Shown: one piece after another, positions 54,020-62,994 of the stretch
Layout: every line of letters begins with the position of its first letter
Numbering within the stretch: position 1 is the first letter of the stretch
NCBI RefSeq assembly: GCF_003014675.1
Contig: NZ_PYAU01000001.1
Location: forward strand, 62,001-126,000
DNA: 64,000 nt
DNA from: Labedella gwakjiensis
GTDB lineage: Bacteria; Actinomycetota; Actinomycetes; Actinomycetales; Microbacteriaceae
Direction: 5' to 3'
Notes under the pieces: generated by a model
The model's input: the letters and a program-made list of their open reading frames with translations, nothing else
Told to the model about the DNA's origin: nothing
The model's database searches: none
Program-made: the position numbers and the translations under genes

Positions 54020-54253
54020 TCACCAGTGCGGCGGAACGTCGCCCCAGAGTCGTTCGTCGTTCTCTCCCCGCTTGCCGGTGCGCGCGGGCGGCGCATCGTC
54101 ACGCGCGGGGATGTCCGGCGACGGATCGGTCCCGGGAACGGGCTCGAGCCGCGCGCGACGTGAGCCGGCCACTCTCGTCACCCGCTGACGTGATCGGGCC
54201 TCGCCGGTACCGGGGGCTGGTCCCGTCGACGGGTCGTCAGGATTCGACGACAC
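54020..54253 (-). CDS. Small conserved hypothetical protein (77 aa)
   Basis: 77-aa hydrophilic, Pro/Arg/Asp-rich protein that ends RLWGDVPPHW. Small proteins with this ending are common next to helicase genes in Micrococcales (from memory, not checked). Its start overlaps the end of the helicase gene by 17 bp, so it is translated from the same mRNA. No domain recognised; it is probably largely disordered. Confidence 0.7.
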   Translation of the reverse strand: MSSNPDDPSTGPAPGTGEARSRQRVTRVAGSRRARLEPVPGTDPSPDIPARDDAPPARTGKRGENDERLWGDVPPHW

Positions 54254-57200
54254 CCGTGCTCACAACATCGATGACCGGGGCCCCGAGGATGGACAGGATG
54301 TTGCGCGCGACGCCCTCGGGGTCGGCGAACAGATCGAAACTGTGCACACGCACGTAGTGCCACCCGAGACGACGCAGCACATCGGGCCGCAGTCGCAGCG
54401 ACTCCCGCAGCGACTCGAGACCCACCTCGGGGTCCGATTCGATGGCGACGGCCTTCGCGCCGAAGGCCGCGACGAGGGCGATCGACCCGCGGTATCCGAT
54501 CTCCACGTTGAGGCCGTGGCGGTAGAGCCGCTCGGCGAGGTCGATGAGCATCGGCTGCGCACCGTCGGTGTCGGGCGGACGCGGGTCGCGACGCGGCGGC
54601 TCGCGCAGGATCTGGGCGAGCGCCACGATGCCGTGCTGCATGCGCTCGGGGTCGATGTCGTCCGGACGGATGCACGACACGATCACCATCGACCGACGAG
54701 CGCGCGTCATGCCGACGGCGAGCAACCGGTCGCCACCGGGGCGACCGAGCGCTCCGAAGGTCGAGAGCACGCGACCGTGCGGCGTCACGCCGTAGCCGAG
54801 CGAGAAGATCACCCGGTCGCGACTCTCCGCTTCCGATTGCTCGAGCGTGAGGACGGTGAACGGCTCAGCCCTTTCGCGCAGGATGAAGTCGGACAGATCG
54901 CTGCGGCGCGAGAACGCGTTCAGGACCGCCTGCTGCACGCGGACAGCGTGCTTCTCGCTCGCGGTGACCACCATGAGCGACTCACGCGGACGGTTCGTCG
55001 CGTGCTCGAGCACGAGGCTCACGACGCGAGCGACCTCGGGGTCGACCGACTCCACCGTGCCGGTGAGCGGGTCGGGCATACCGTGGCCGTTCGCGACGTA
55101 GTCGAGGGTGAGCGACCCGTGGCCGAGGAAAGATCCGGCCCACGGCAGCGAGTCGATCTCGCCGCCGTAGAAGCGCTGGTTGACGAGTTCCGCGAGGTCT
55201 TCGCCGCCGGCGCGGTAGCTCCGTGTGAGCTGGAGACCCGGCAGGAGCGCTCCGAGCTGCGCGAAGGCCGAGCGGGAGGCGAGCTCGTCGACGTCGACGT
55301 CCTCGTCGACGTGCCGCTCCGCCTCGTCGGGTGAACCGACGGCGATCTCGAAGGGCGTGGGGCTCTGCGTGACCGGGTCGCCGAAGACGACGACCTGCTT
55401 CGCCCGCCTGATCGCTCCGACGTTCTCGGAGAGGAGGGTCGCTCCCCCGTCCAGGAGGAAGACGGCGTCGAAGCGCAGGGAGTCCGGGAGAGCGGGGACG
55501 TCGTACGGCGACATCGCCCAGATCGGCGACAACGAACGCGCGAGGTGCGGAGCCGCAGCCTCGACGTCGGCCGGTGAGATGACGCCGTCGCCGCGGAGGA
55601 GGGTCCGCAACGCGTGCGCCTCGTCCGGCCAGTCGACGAGGCCGATCTTCCACATATCGGCGAGCATCCCCGCGAGGATTCCTCCGGACGCCGAGGCGTG
55701 CGCCTCGTCGACGAGACGGAAGTCGGCCTCCAGGCGGTCGATGACCTGGGTGTTCGCCCCGAGGAGTGCCTTGTCGTTCCCGAGAGCGTTCTCGAGCACG
55801 GACTGCCACCAGGCGAGCTCGAGCTCGTCGGCGACGAGGCGCTCGGGGACGTGCCGGCTCGACAGGTCGACGAGGAGATCGTCGAGGCCCTTCTCGCGCA
55901 GTTCGGCGATGAGGGTCGTGCGCTCCTGCAGGTTGTCCATGACCTGGGACTCGGCGGCGAGACCGGACATCATCCGGACGAGTTCCTTGACGGGCGCGGC
56001 GACGAGCCGATCGGCGGCATCCTCGCGCCCGAGCGGCGCGTCCAACTGACCGAGGTCCGCGACGACCCGCTGATAGGCGACCTGCACGTCGGCGATGCCA
56101 AGCGGCACCTCCGGCGTCACTCCGGCATCCACGTAGCGCTGCCAGAGGATGCGCTGCTGCTGCACACGGCGGAGGGCGGCGTTCAGGTCCGAGATGTGCA
56201 CCCCTGGACGCACGTACTCCTTGGCGAGCCTCTTGAGCCGTCGGCGATTCGCCGAGGACATGCCGGGCGACTCGCGACGCGAGTCGGTGGCGGCGATGAG
56301 CTCCGAGAGCGAGCGGTCGAAGACGGACGGCTGGAACTTGTCGAGCGTCTCGCGCACGTCGAGCAGCAGCCGAAGGTAGATGCCGAGCTCCTCGAGCGTC
56401 TCGAAGGGGCGCATGCGCGTCTGGCCGATGAGTTCGTAGCCGCGCTCGAGCAACCGGGGCAGCTCGCTGCGGTTGAGCTTCTTCGCGAGTTCGTGGGTCG
56501 CCTTCGCGTCCGCGGTGGTGGCGAAGTGCGCGCCGTACCACGGCGAGTCGCCCGGGCCGTACTGGAACTCTCCGAGCGCTGCTGCGTGCGCGAGGGCTCG
56601 AGCGGTCTCCTCGCGCCCCTGGGCGAGCCGTGCGATGGAGTGCATGTCGAGGCGCGCAGTCGTGGACGGCGGTTCCGCCTTGTTCGCGAGCGCGGTGAGG
56701 GCGTCGAGCGCATCGACGACGGACACGCCGAGCAGGTGGTCGATCGACACGAGCGACGAACGGTAGTCGATGAGCACCTTGCGCAGACGCACGAGGGCGT
56801 CGTCCACGTCGGAGACGCGCGGGGCCTTGGCCTTCTCGTTGCGCGAGATGGCGGTGACGAGATCCCGCCTCAGCGTGGAGGGGTGTGCCGCGAGCCCCGG
56901 CAGTCCGACGCCGGTGAAGCGGTGACGCATGCCGTCGAGGCTCGACCGGCGCGGGCTCACCACGAGCACACGCTTGTGCTTCGAGACGAGCTCGCCGAGC
57001 GCGTTCACGATCGTCTGCGTTCCGCCGGTGCCCGGGAGCGTCCGGACGACGATCGACTGACCGGCGACGATCTGAGCGATGACGTTCTCCTGCTCGGAGT
57101 CGGCGTCGAGCAGCAGGGTGTCCGTGGTGGGAGGGCGTTCGTCCTGCGGCACCGGGTCGACGGGCGAGCTCATGCCCTCGATGAGGCGACGCGATCCGGG

Positions 57201-57995
57201 GTTGCCCGCGAGCGCGTCGAGCACGGGGTGGTCGAGCGTGCGGGCGTCCTGGATGAGACCGGCGCTCACGTCGGCGAACGACGACACGACGAGTCGCGGC
57301 TGCACGTTGAACCAGTCGAGGTGGGACGTGAGCCCGCGCAGCCGATCGATCACAGGCTGCGGCTTGAACACGTCGCCGGCGTGAGCGAGAGCCTCGAACG
57401 CCGTCGCATCGAGCGTGATGCCGAACTGCTCGCGCAGCGCCCGAGCCAGCTCGGGGTTGAGAACCGTGGTGCCGGTGAGCTTGAGTTCGAAGTCGCTGCC
57501 GTAGCGCCGGATGGCGAGGGGACGGAGGAGGACGGGCGCGCAGTGATCGGCGCCCTCGAAGCGCCAGTGGGCGAGGCCGACCGCCAGGTGCACCGCGTCG
57601 ATGCCGCGGACGCTGCGGAGCTCGATGCCCTTCGCCGTGATGAGGTCGGCGGAGACCTTCGCGCGACGGAGGGCGACCTCGTCGCGGATGAGGTTCGAGA
57701 GCAAGGTGGACTTACCCGTGATGAACTGCGGCAGTCCCCCGGGGTGCGTCGCGCTCAGTTCGATCGCGGTGTGCGCGGCGTCCACGAAGTGGAGGAGTGG
57801 AGACCGCCCGCCGACCTGCGCGAGCTCCTCGCGCCACTGGTCGCGCGTACGATCCGCGACGTTCGCGACGGTCACCGTGGGATCCCCGAGGGTGAGGTCG
57901 TGCGGCTGTGTGCTGTTCGGGCCCAGGACGTCACCTCCGGCGGCGCTCTCGGTCTCGAGCACGCCGTCATCGTTTCGTCGATCTAGCCTCCACAC
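54237..57995 (-). CDS. SF1 helicase-like protein with degenerate ATPase motifs and C-terminal nuclease-like domain
   Basis: 1252-aa protein with the layout of DNA2/NAM7-type SF1 helicases. The Walker A position reads LPGTGGTQT (320-328), with Gly where the catalytic Lys of GTGKT should be. Walker B reads FLLDGGAT (846-853), lacking the DE. The conserved FGDPVTQSP (871-879) and MTRARRSM motifs remain. Residues about 1149-1252 resemble the MTES_1575-type restriction-endonuclease fold (AIESDPE at 1184-1190; LRPDVLRRLGWHYVRVHSFDLF), but the upstream Asp strand reads SIALV. Start GTG 57995, with TATTGT ending 6 nt before it (leaderless). Role unknown; a pseudo-enzyme or DNA-binding scaffold is possible. 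Confidence 0.8.
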   Translation of the reverse strand: MWRLDRRNDDGVLETESAAGGDVLGPNSTQPHDLTLGDPTVTVANVADRTRDQWREELAQVGGRSPLLHFVDAAHTAIELSATHPGGLPQFITGKSTLLSNLIRDEVALRRAKVSADLITAKGIELRSVRGIDAVHLAVGLAHWRFEGADHCAPVLLRPLAIRRYGSDFELKLTGTTVLNPELARALREQFGITLDATAFEALAHAGDVFKPQPVIDRLRGLTSHLDWFNVQPRLVVSSFADVSAGLIQDARTLDHPVLDALAGNPGSRRLIEGMSSPVDPVPQDERPPTTDTLLLDADSEQENVIAQIVAGQSIVVRTLPGTGGTQTIVNALGELVSKHKRVLVVSPRRSSLDGMRHRFTGVGLPGLAAHPSTLRRDLVTAISRNEKAKAPRVSDVDDALVRLRKVLIDYRSSLVSIDHLLGVSVVDALDALTALANKAEPPSTTARLDMHSIARLAQGREETARALAHAAALGEFQYGPGDSPWYGAHFATTADAKATHELAKKLNRSELPRLLERGYELIGQTRMRPFETLEELGIYLRLLLDVRETLDKFQPSVFDRSLSELIAATDSRRESPGMSSANRRRLKRLAKEYVRPGVHISDLNAALRRVQQQRILWQRYVDAGVTPEVPLGIADVQVAYQRVVADLGQLDAPLGREDAADRLVAAPVKELVRMMSGLAAESQVMDNLQERTTLIAELREKGLDDLLVDLSSRHVPERLVADELELAWWQSVLENALGNDKALLGANTQVIDRLEADFRLVDEAHASASGGILAGMLADMWKIGLVDWPDEAHALRTLLRGDGVISPADVEAAAPHLARSLSPIWAMSPYDVPALPDSLRFDAVFLLDGGATLLSENVGAIRRAKQVVVFGDPVTQSPTPFEIAVGSPDEAERHVDEDVDVDELASRSAFAQLGALLPGLQLTRSYRAGGEDLAELVNQRFYGGEIDSLPWAGSFLGHGSLTLDYVANGHGMPDPLTGTVESVDPEVARVVSLVLEHATNRPRESLMVVTASEKHAVRVQQAVLNAFSRRSDLSDFILRERAEPFTVLTLEQSEAESRDRVIFSLGYGVTPHGRVLSTFGALGRPGGDRLLAVGMTRARRSMVIVSCIRPDDIDPERMQHGIVALAQILREPPRRDPRPPDTDGAQPMLIDLAERLYRHGLNVEIGYRGSIALVAAFGAKAVAIESDPEVGLESLRESLRLRPDVLRRLGWHYVRVHSFDLFADPEGVARNILSILGAPVIDVVSTGVVES

Positions 57996-58086
57996 ACCGC
58001 CACAATAGGCGCGTTCCCGGGCAAAACCCGGTATTCAGCGCCGATACGTGCCCGATCGGATGTCGATCGTGCACCGGGACCTTCCG

Positions 58087-58896
58087 TCAGAGGTCGACAC
58101 GTCGTCCGAAAGACCGGGGGCGACGCGGCTTCGGCGAGCATTCGAGGGCGGGGCCGAGGCGCACGACCTCGTGCGGCTGGAGGCCGGCGACGGCCCCGAA
58201 CTGCTCGACCGAACTGAACCCGCCGAGACGCTCCCGCTCTCGTATCGCGGCCTTCGCGCGCTGTCGTGTGAATCCGGGCAGCGACTGGAGATCCCTCTGC
58301 GTCGCGGTGTTCACATCGACGGGCGTGGCGGGCAGCGCGCCCTCCCGCGCGCCCCGCGAGGACGTGCGACGCCGCGAGGACGCGGGTCGCGAGGACGCGG
58401 GTCGTGCGGGCGCGGGCGAGGCGTCTGCGAGGTAGTCGGATCGGTCCGTGCCGGAGGCGTCGAGCAGTCCGACGGCCTCGGGAGGGAGCGACCGCGAGGA
58501 CCGGCCGGCCGACACCCCGGCCGGCCGACGCCGTGGAGTTCCGCGCCCGAGGAGTCGCACTCCGCGCTCCATTCGGCTCCAGAGTGTCGTCTGCCACAAC
58601 CTGTTGGCTGAGATGCCGTGCGCGATGCCGACCACCCAGAGGACACCACCGAGCACGACGCTCCAGACGCCGAGCGCATCCGTCGTCTCGATCGCGACCG
58701 TGGCGACGAAGTACGCGACGGCCGCGCCGATCCACAGGGGGCGGAGGACGGCGAAGCCGATGATCGCGAAGCCGAGCCACGTGGTGACCCCGTTCGGCAT
58801 GAGGACGAACACGAGCCAGAGGCTCGTGAGGACGAGCCATCGGAAGGAGGGACCGTCCGGCCCTCCCCACCGCCCGTTCGCCGACGCGCTCGTCAC
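58087..58896 (-). CDS. Membrane protein with C-terminal helix-hairpin-helix domain
   Basis: 269-aa protein. Three to four membrane segments in residues 15-95 (LVLTSLWLVFVLMPNGVTTW, WSVVLGGVLWVVGIAHGIS), a basic Arg/Ser/Ala-rich linker (110-185), then a ComEA-like HhH domain (VDVNTATQRDLQSLPGFTRQRAKAAI). The HhH part is a DNA-binding module in ComEA, but here no signal of a competence operon is present. ATG 58896 overlaps the preceding gene by 4 bp. Last gene of the Ycf46/DUF2997/radical-SAM operon. Confidence 0.8.
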   Translation of the reverse strand: MTSASANGRWGGPDGPSFRWLVLTSLWLVFVLMPNGVTTWLGFAIIGFAVLRPLWIGAAVAYFVATVAIETTDALGVWSVVLGGVLWVVGIAHGISANRLWQTTLWSRMERGVRLLGRGTPRRRPAGVSAGRSSRSLPPEAVGLLDASGTDRSDYLADASPAPARPASSRPASSRRRTSSRGAREGALPATPVDVNTATQRDLQSLPGFTRQRAKAAIRERERLGGFSSVEQFGAVAGLQPHEVVRLGPALECSPKPRRPRSFGRRVDL

Positions 58897-59390
58897 GCGT
58901 CCTGGCGCACGTTGAGCACCATCGTGACCGTGGCGTCGTCGTCACGCGTCTCGGAGACGAGTTCGAAGCCGGCCGAGTCGGCCTGCGCACGGATCCGTGC
59001 GGCCACCGCCGACTGCACACGGCCGGCGTACGCCCCGTCGAGCCGGGTGAGGATGTCGCCGGCGATCCCCTCGTCGACGGCGAGGCCGTCTGTGCGTTCG
59101 AAGTGCGCCTCCCAGACGTCGTCATCGGTGAGCGTCATCGTCAGGCGATGATCGTCGACGACGGCCGAGACCTCGGCAGCGCCCACCGAGACGTCGACGG
59201 CGCCGAGGTCTTCGAGTGCGAGTCCGAGCAGTCCGCGGTCCTTCATGCGGGTGCGGACGCTCACAGCGGTGGCCGGTCCGTCGCCCGCTCCCGCGTCGTT
59301 CTTTGCGCGGAACGCGGCCGTGAGGCCGGTCCCGCCGGCGAGCGACGCCGCCGCGAGAGCGACGGGGATGAGGAGGATCGTGACACTCAT
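58893..59390 (-). CDS. DUF1257/Ycf35-like protein with N-terminal hydrophobic segment
   Basis: 165-aa protein. Residues 3-26 are hydrophobic (SVTILLIPVALAAASLAGG). The soluble part starts VSVRTRMKDRGLLGLALEDLG, resembling the KTxIKDREALxxALxDLG start of DUF1257 (Ycf35), and ends GFELVSETRDDDATVTMVLNV. The assignment is by eye and moderate. Overlaps both neighbours by 4 bp. It is the expected fourth member of the AAA/DUF2997/radical-SAM neighbourhood. Function unknown. Confidence 0.65.
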   Translation of the reverse strand: MSVTILLIPVALAAASLAGGTGLTAAFRAKNDAGAGDGPATAVSVRTRMKDRGLLGLALEDLGAVDVSVGAAEVSAVVDDHRLTMTLTDDDVWEAHFERTDGLAVDEGIAGDILTRLDGAYAGRVQSAVAARIRAQADSAGFELVSETRDDDATVTMVLNVRQDA

Positions 59391-60097
59391 CGGTTCTTCT
59401 CCTTCCGGAGCGGGCCGTCGGCACGCACTCCGAGATCGTCGAGCAGGGCGGCGAGGGCCGCGTCGTCGGCCCAGCCGTTGACGGCGACGGCTCCGGTTGG
59501 GTCGATGCGGATCTCGACCCGATCGAGCCCGCCGCCCGACTCGATGGCGGCGACGGCGTCGGCGTATGCGGGGGTCAGGGCCGTGATCCCCTGGTTGCTC
59601 GACCCGAGCCAGGGCCGACCGGGGTCGGGTCGATCGCGCAGGAACGGGCCGTCCACGAGGAGGTCGGTCGCGTCGAGGAGGCGCGCGATGTCGTCACGCC
59701 CGGACGACCACGTCCGCAGTGCGTCGAGCGTGTAGCCGGTGAAGGTCATGACCGTGAGGCCCTCGCGGCGGACGCTCTCCGCGACCTCGGCGAGCGCCTC
59801 CGCCTGGTCGAACGGTTCACCCCCGAGGAGCGTGATCCCCTCGGCTCCCGCCGCGGCGGTCTCGGTCGTGAAGCGGGCGGCGAGCTCGGACGTGGTGTCG
59901 AGCCGCGCCCCCGTCTCGGCCCACAGGTGCGGGTTGAAGCAACCGGGGCATCGGACGGAACAGCCCTGCACCCAGAGAGCCGACCGCAGGCCGGGGCCCT
60001 CCGCGCGCGTAGAGGAGAGGAACCGGGACCAGCGCAGCGTCTCCCCCGACCGGCGCTCCGGTTCCGGCCGCGCGAGCAGCTCAGCGACCGAGCGCAT
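59387..60097 (-). CDS. Radical-SAM activase-like protein (4Fe-4S)
   Basis: 236-aa protein with the CxxxCxxC cluster motif (Cys46, Cys50, Cys53 in QGCSVRCPGCFNPHLW), placing it in the NrdG/PflA-like 4Fe-4S-cluster branch. GITLLGGEPFDQAEALAE is the GGEP motif that contacts SAM. The usual substrate of NrdG would be an anaerobic nucleotide reductase, but no such gene is nearby, and the neighbours (AAA, DUF2997) suggest another role. Starts at ATG 60097, overlapping the DUF2997 gene by 17 bp. Confidence 0.87.
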   Translation of the reverse strand: MRSVAELLARPEPERRSGETLRWSRFLSSTRAEGPGLRSALWVQGCSVRCPGCFNPHLWAETGARLDTTSELAARFTTETAAAGAEGITLLGGEPFDQAEALAEVAESVRREGLTVMTFTGYTLDALRTWSSGRDDIARLLDATDLLVDGPFLRDRPDPGRPWLGSSNQGITALTPAYADAVAAIESGGGLDRVEIRIDPTGAVAVNGWADDAALAALLDDLGVRADGPLRKEKNR

Positions 60098-60302
60098 CGC
60101 GGTCCTCCGCCACCACGTCGGTCGACTGCTCTGCGGTGGTGCGGTAGTAGTCGTCGGTGAACGCCGACTCGGTCGTCTGCGCTTCGAGGATGTGCTCGAG
60201 CACGGCGATGTAGTCGAGGCATTCCGCCCCCTGCATGCCCACCGTCTCGGCGGTCACCGTTCCATCGCGTCGCACCTGGACGACGAGTTGCTTCTCGGTC
60301 AT
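60081..60302 (-). CDS. DUF2997 small protein
   Basis: 73-aa protein with the DUF2997 pattern: QLVVQVRRDGTVTAETVGMQG, then CLDYIAVLEHIL. The conserved Cys28 lies in the GxxC(L) region and could contact a metal or substrate. ATG 60302 follows GGAG. The gene lies 49 bp after the AAA ATPase and overlaps the radical-SAM gene by 17 bp. Function unknown; its conserved association with Ycf46-type AAA and 4Fe-4S proteins is the main clue. Confidence 0.82.
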   Translation of the reverse strand: MTEKQLVVQVRRDGTVTAETVGMQGAECLDYIAVLEHILEAQTTESAFTDDYYRTTAEQSTDVVAEDRDALGR

Positions 60303-60351
60303 GTGTCCGTCTCCGTTCCGAATTGATCGTGCGCGGGGGTCGTGTCGTGCA

Positions 60352-61986
60352 TCAGAAGTCGACCGTGCGTCCGCCGCGTCGCCTGGCGAGGTCCGCTCCC
60401 GTGGCGGGGACTCCCGCGGTCGTGTCCTCCGCGGGATCGGCGTCCTCGCTTCCCGTGGCGCGGACGGCGCGGAGCGCGGCCCAGCTGCGGATGTCGGCCA
60501 CCTCCTCCGACTGCGTGACCGCGAGGGGGATCATCGAGGTGACCGCCTTCTCGAGGTCGTCGACGGTCACCGTCCGTCCGCCCGCGAAGGCCTCGTACAT
60601 CGCGACGACCACCGCCTGCTCGATCTCGGCTCCCGAGTAGTCCTCGGACGCCGACGTGAGCCGTTCGATCACGGCCTCGTCGGAGGCGAGGGCCCCGAGG
60701 CCGTTGGCCGGTGTGGTCTGCGATGCCAGCTGGATGCGCCAGATGGCGTCTCTCTCCTGGGCCGTCGGGAGGTCGACGAAGAAGATCTCGTCGAAACGTC
60801 CCTTCCGCAGGAACTCGGGAGGCAGCGCGTCGATGTTGTTCGCCGTTGCGACGACGAAGACCGGCTTGCTCTTCTCCTGCATCCACGTGAGGAAGTACCC
60901 GAAGACCCGGGCAGTGGTACCGGAATCACCGGAGCCCGTGGTGTTCGAGAATCCCTTCTCGATCTCGTCGACCCAGAGGATGCAGGGCGCGACGGCCTCT
61001 GCCGTGGCGATCGCCGTGCGCAGGTTCTGCTCGCTCGAGCCCACTAGGCCCGCGAAGATCTTGCCGATGTCGAGGCGGAGGAGCGGGATGTCCCATGAGG
61101 CGGCCGTGGCCTTCGCCGTGAGCGACTTCCCACAGCCGGGCACTCCCGTGATGAGCACTCCCTTCGGCGCGGGAAGTCCGAATGCCTCTGCCTCGGCGAG
61201 CCAGGACCCGTCGCGCCGCGACAACCACCGCTTGAGGTTGTTGAGACCGCCGACCTGGTCGAGGTCGATGCCGTTGTCCACGAAGTCGAGGAGCCCGGCC
61301 TTGCGCACGGTCTGCCGCTTCTCGTCGAGGATGATGTCGATGTCGTCGGAGGAGAGCGCTCCGTCGTCGACCATCGCCCGCGCGAACGCGTTCTCCGCCT
61401 CGGCCATCGTGAGCCCGAGCGCTGCCTGGACCATCTTCTCGCGGTCGCCCGCCGAGGCCTTCACTCGGATCCGGCCGTCCCCCGACGTGTTGTTGTCGAT
61501 CATGGTGTCGAGCAGCCACGAGAGGTCGGCGCGATCCGGCAGCGGGAACTCGACGAGGTTCGTGAGCTTGTCGAGCTCCGGAGGGATCGTGCGCACCGGC
61601 GCGGTCACGATGAGCGCCCGGCCGAGGTCGCCGTGCCGGAACTCGAGGACGGCCTCGCGCACCTTGCGGATGATGGCCGGGTCCCCCGGGCGCCCTTCCG
61701 AACCGAAGTAGGCGTGGAGGTCGCAGAAGACGAAGACGGCGTTCTCGGCGACGGTCTGGGCGTGCTCGAGCGCGCGGGACGGGTTCGTCGTGTTCGCGAT
61801 GATCTTCGACTCCGGCGATACGAGGCCCGTCGCGGACGACCACGTCCACACCTGGCGGGGATGCCGCAGCTCGCCGGCCGCCCGCCCGATCTCTTGGATG
61901 ACGCGCTCCTCCTCGCTCGTCTCGATGTAGAGGAGAGGGAGCCTCGCCTTGAACGCCTGGTCGAGGGTCTTCGTGAAGTCGGCCAT
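60352..61986 (-). CDS. Ycf46-like AAA ATPase
   Basis: 544-aa AAA+ ATPase. The N-terminal domain ([20 protein letters not shown] through about residue 230) is the Ycf46 type. The AAA domain contains Walker [10 protein letters not shown] (281-289), Walker [12 protein letters not shown] (335-345) and the second region of homology [15 protein letters not shown] short acidic C-terminal tail ends [10 protein letters not shown]. Cyanobacterial Ycf46 has been linked to CO2/light regulation; a role here is unknown. The ATG immediately follows the upstream stop (TAGATG), so it is co-translated with the membrane protein. Confidence 0.92.
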   Translation of the reverse strand: MADFTKTLDQAFKARLPLLYIETSEEERVIQEIGRAAGELRHPRQVWTWSSATGLVSPESKIIANTTNPSRALEHAQTVAENAVFVFCDLHAYFGSEGRPGDPAIIRKVREAVLEFRHGDLGRALIVTAPVRTIPPELDKLTNLVEFPLPDRADLSWLLDTMIDNNTSGDGRIRVKASAGDREKMVQAALGLTMAEAENAFARAMVDDGALSSDDIDIILDEKRQTVRKAGLLDFVDNGIDLDQVGGLNNLKRWLSRRDGSWLAEAEAFGLPAPKGVLITGVPGCGKSLTAKATAASWDIPLLRLDIGKIFAGLVGSSEQNLRTAIATAEAVAPCILWVDEIEKGFSNTTGSGDSGTTARVFGYFLTWMQEKSKPVFVVATANNIDALPPEFLRKGRFDEIFFVDLPTAQERDAIWRIQLASQTTPANGLGALASDEAVIERLTSASEDYSGAEIEQAVVVAMYEAFAGGRTVTVDDLEKAVTSMIPLAVTQSEEVADIRSWAALRAVRATGSEDADPAEDTTAGVPATGADLARRRGGRTVDF

Positions 61987-62844
61987 CTACGGGGTCTCCT
62001 GCTCGGTGGGTGTGTCGGTGGAGGTCGGGGACGGCTCGCTCGGCGGCGTCGTCGAGGGCGTGTCATCGACCGTCGGGTCGATGTCCACGACCCAGGCTCC
62101 ACGATCGGCCGACGACTCGATACTGAGAACGACGACGTCGGACGGAGTCCACGACTGCCTCTCTCGCAGGGGGTCGCTCTCGATGAAGAGGGACTCCTCG
62201 CCGGTCTCACGCGTGTAGGCGGTGACGAAGAAGATGCCCTCTCCGACGAACTCGAAGAGCGCGCTCGCGGCGGATCCGCGGTAGACGAGGAGCTTGTTGC
62301 CCTTCCCCGAGACCACATCGGTGATCTCCTCCGCGGTGAGAGGCTCGATCCGGAGCTGCCACGGGCCCTCCACCTGAACCCAGAGTTCGAGCGTCCCCTC
62401 ATAGGGAAACACGACGGACGGGAGATCGGGCTGCGGATAGCCCACCCGCAATGGCCACTCGCGATCGTCGACGGCCAGATCCGGGTCGATGTCGCCGCTC
62501 TCCGTCATGGACAGCCGCACGTTCGCGTCGGAGAGCTGGGTGACCTGGAGCGGATCCGTCGTGACGTCGTCGATACGGATCACCGCGTTGCCGTCGCCGG
62601 CGTACACGTTTCCGTCGACGGGCTGCACCTCCGGGAGGTTCGCGTCCTCCCAGGGGTAGTCGCTGTAGCCGTAGCCGCCCTCCGTGTCCCGGAGCGCGCC
62701 GGTCTGCGGGTCCCACTCGAGGCGAGCGAAAGTGGAGAACGCGATCAGCGCCATCACGATCGCGCCGACGGTCCAGGCTCCGGCGGAGAAGCGCCCGATG
62801 GCGCGGCGAGCGCCGTCGGAACGGATGGGCTGACCGGAGCTCAC
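61987..62844 (-). CDS. Membrane-anchored hypothetical protein
   Basis: 285-aa protein starting at GTG 62844 with GGGGGAG about 9 nt upstream. One membrane segment at about residues 22-40 (GAWTVGAIVMALIAFSTFA) is followed by an extracytoplasmic beta-rich domain (VQPVDGNVYAGDGNAVIRID through about 250) and a Thr/Ser/Pro-rich tail. I do not recognise the domain. First gene of the Ycf46 operon; its stop touches the AAA start directly. Confidence 0.75.
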   Translation of the reverse strand: MSSGQPIRSDGARRAIGRFSAGAWTVGAIVMALIAFSTFARLEWDPQTGALRDTEGGYGYSDYPWEDANLPEVQPVDGNVYAGDGNAVIRIDDVTTDPLQVTQLSDANVRLSMTESGDIDPDLAVDDREWPLRVGYPQPDLPSVVFPYEGTLELWVQVEGPWQLRIEPLTAEEITDVVSGKGNKLLVYRGSAASALFEFVGEGIFFVTAYTRETGEESLFIESDPLRERQSWTPSDVVVLSIESSADRGAWVVDIDPTVDDTPSTTPPSEPSPTSTDTPTEQETP

Positions 62845-62939
62845 GCGATCATCTCCCCCCGACGGTCGATCGAGCGCCCGTCGCGGCGATCACGGGCGCA
62901 CGTTCACCCTATCGACACGCCGGGACGCCCCTCGATGGG

Positions 62940-62977
62940 GACCGCTCCCCACTCCTGGGGTGGAGTGGGGAGCGGTC
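62940..62977. terminator. Terminator between LLM gene and the Ycf46 operon
   Basis: A perfect 16-bp stem (62940-62955 with 62962-62977, GACCGCTCCCCACTCC and its mirror) with a 6-nt loop. It follows the stop of the minus-strand LLM gene at 62995, so it terminates that transcript upstream of the operon promoter. Confidence 0.85.
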
Positions 62978-62994
62978 GGTGCAGGCGCGCGTGC

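Noticed and set aside
55614-57986. 790-codon plus-strand frame opposite the helicase-like gene
   Set aside because: Antisense to a gene with clear helicase similarity; composition is that of a shadow frame.
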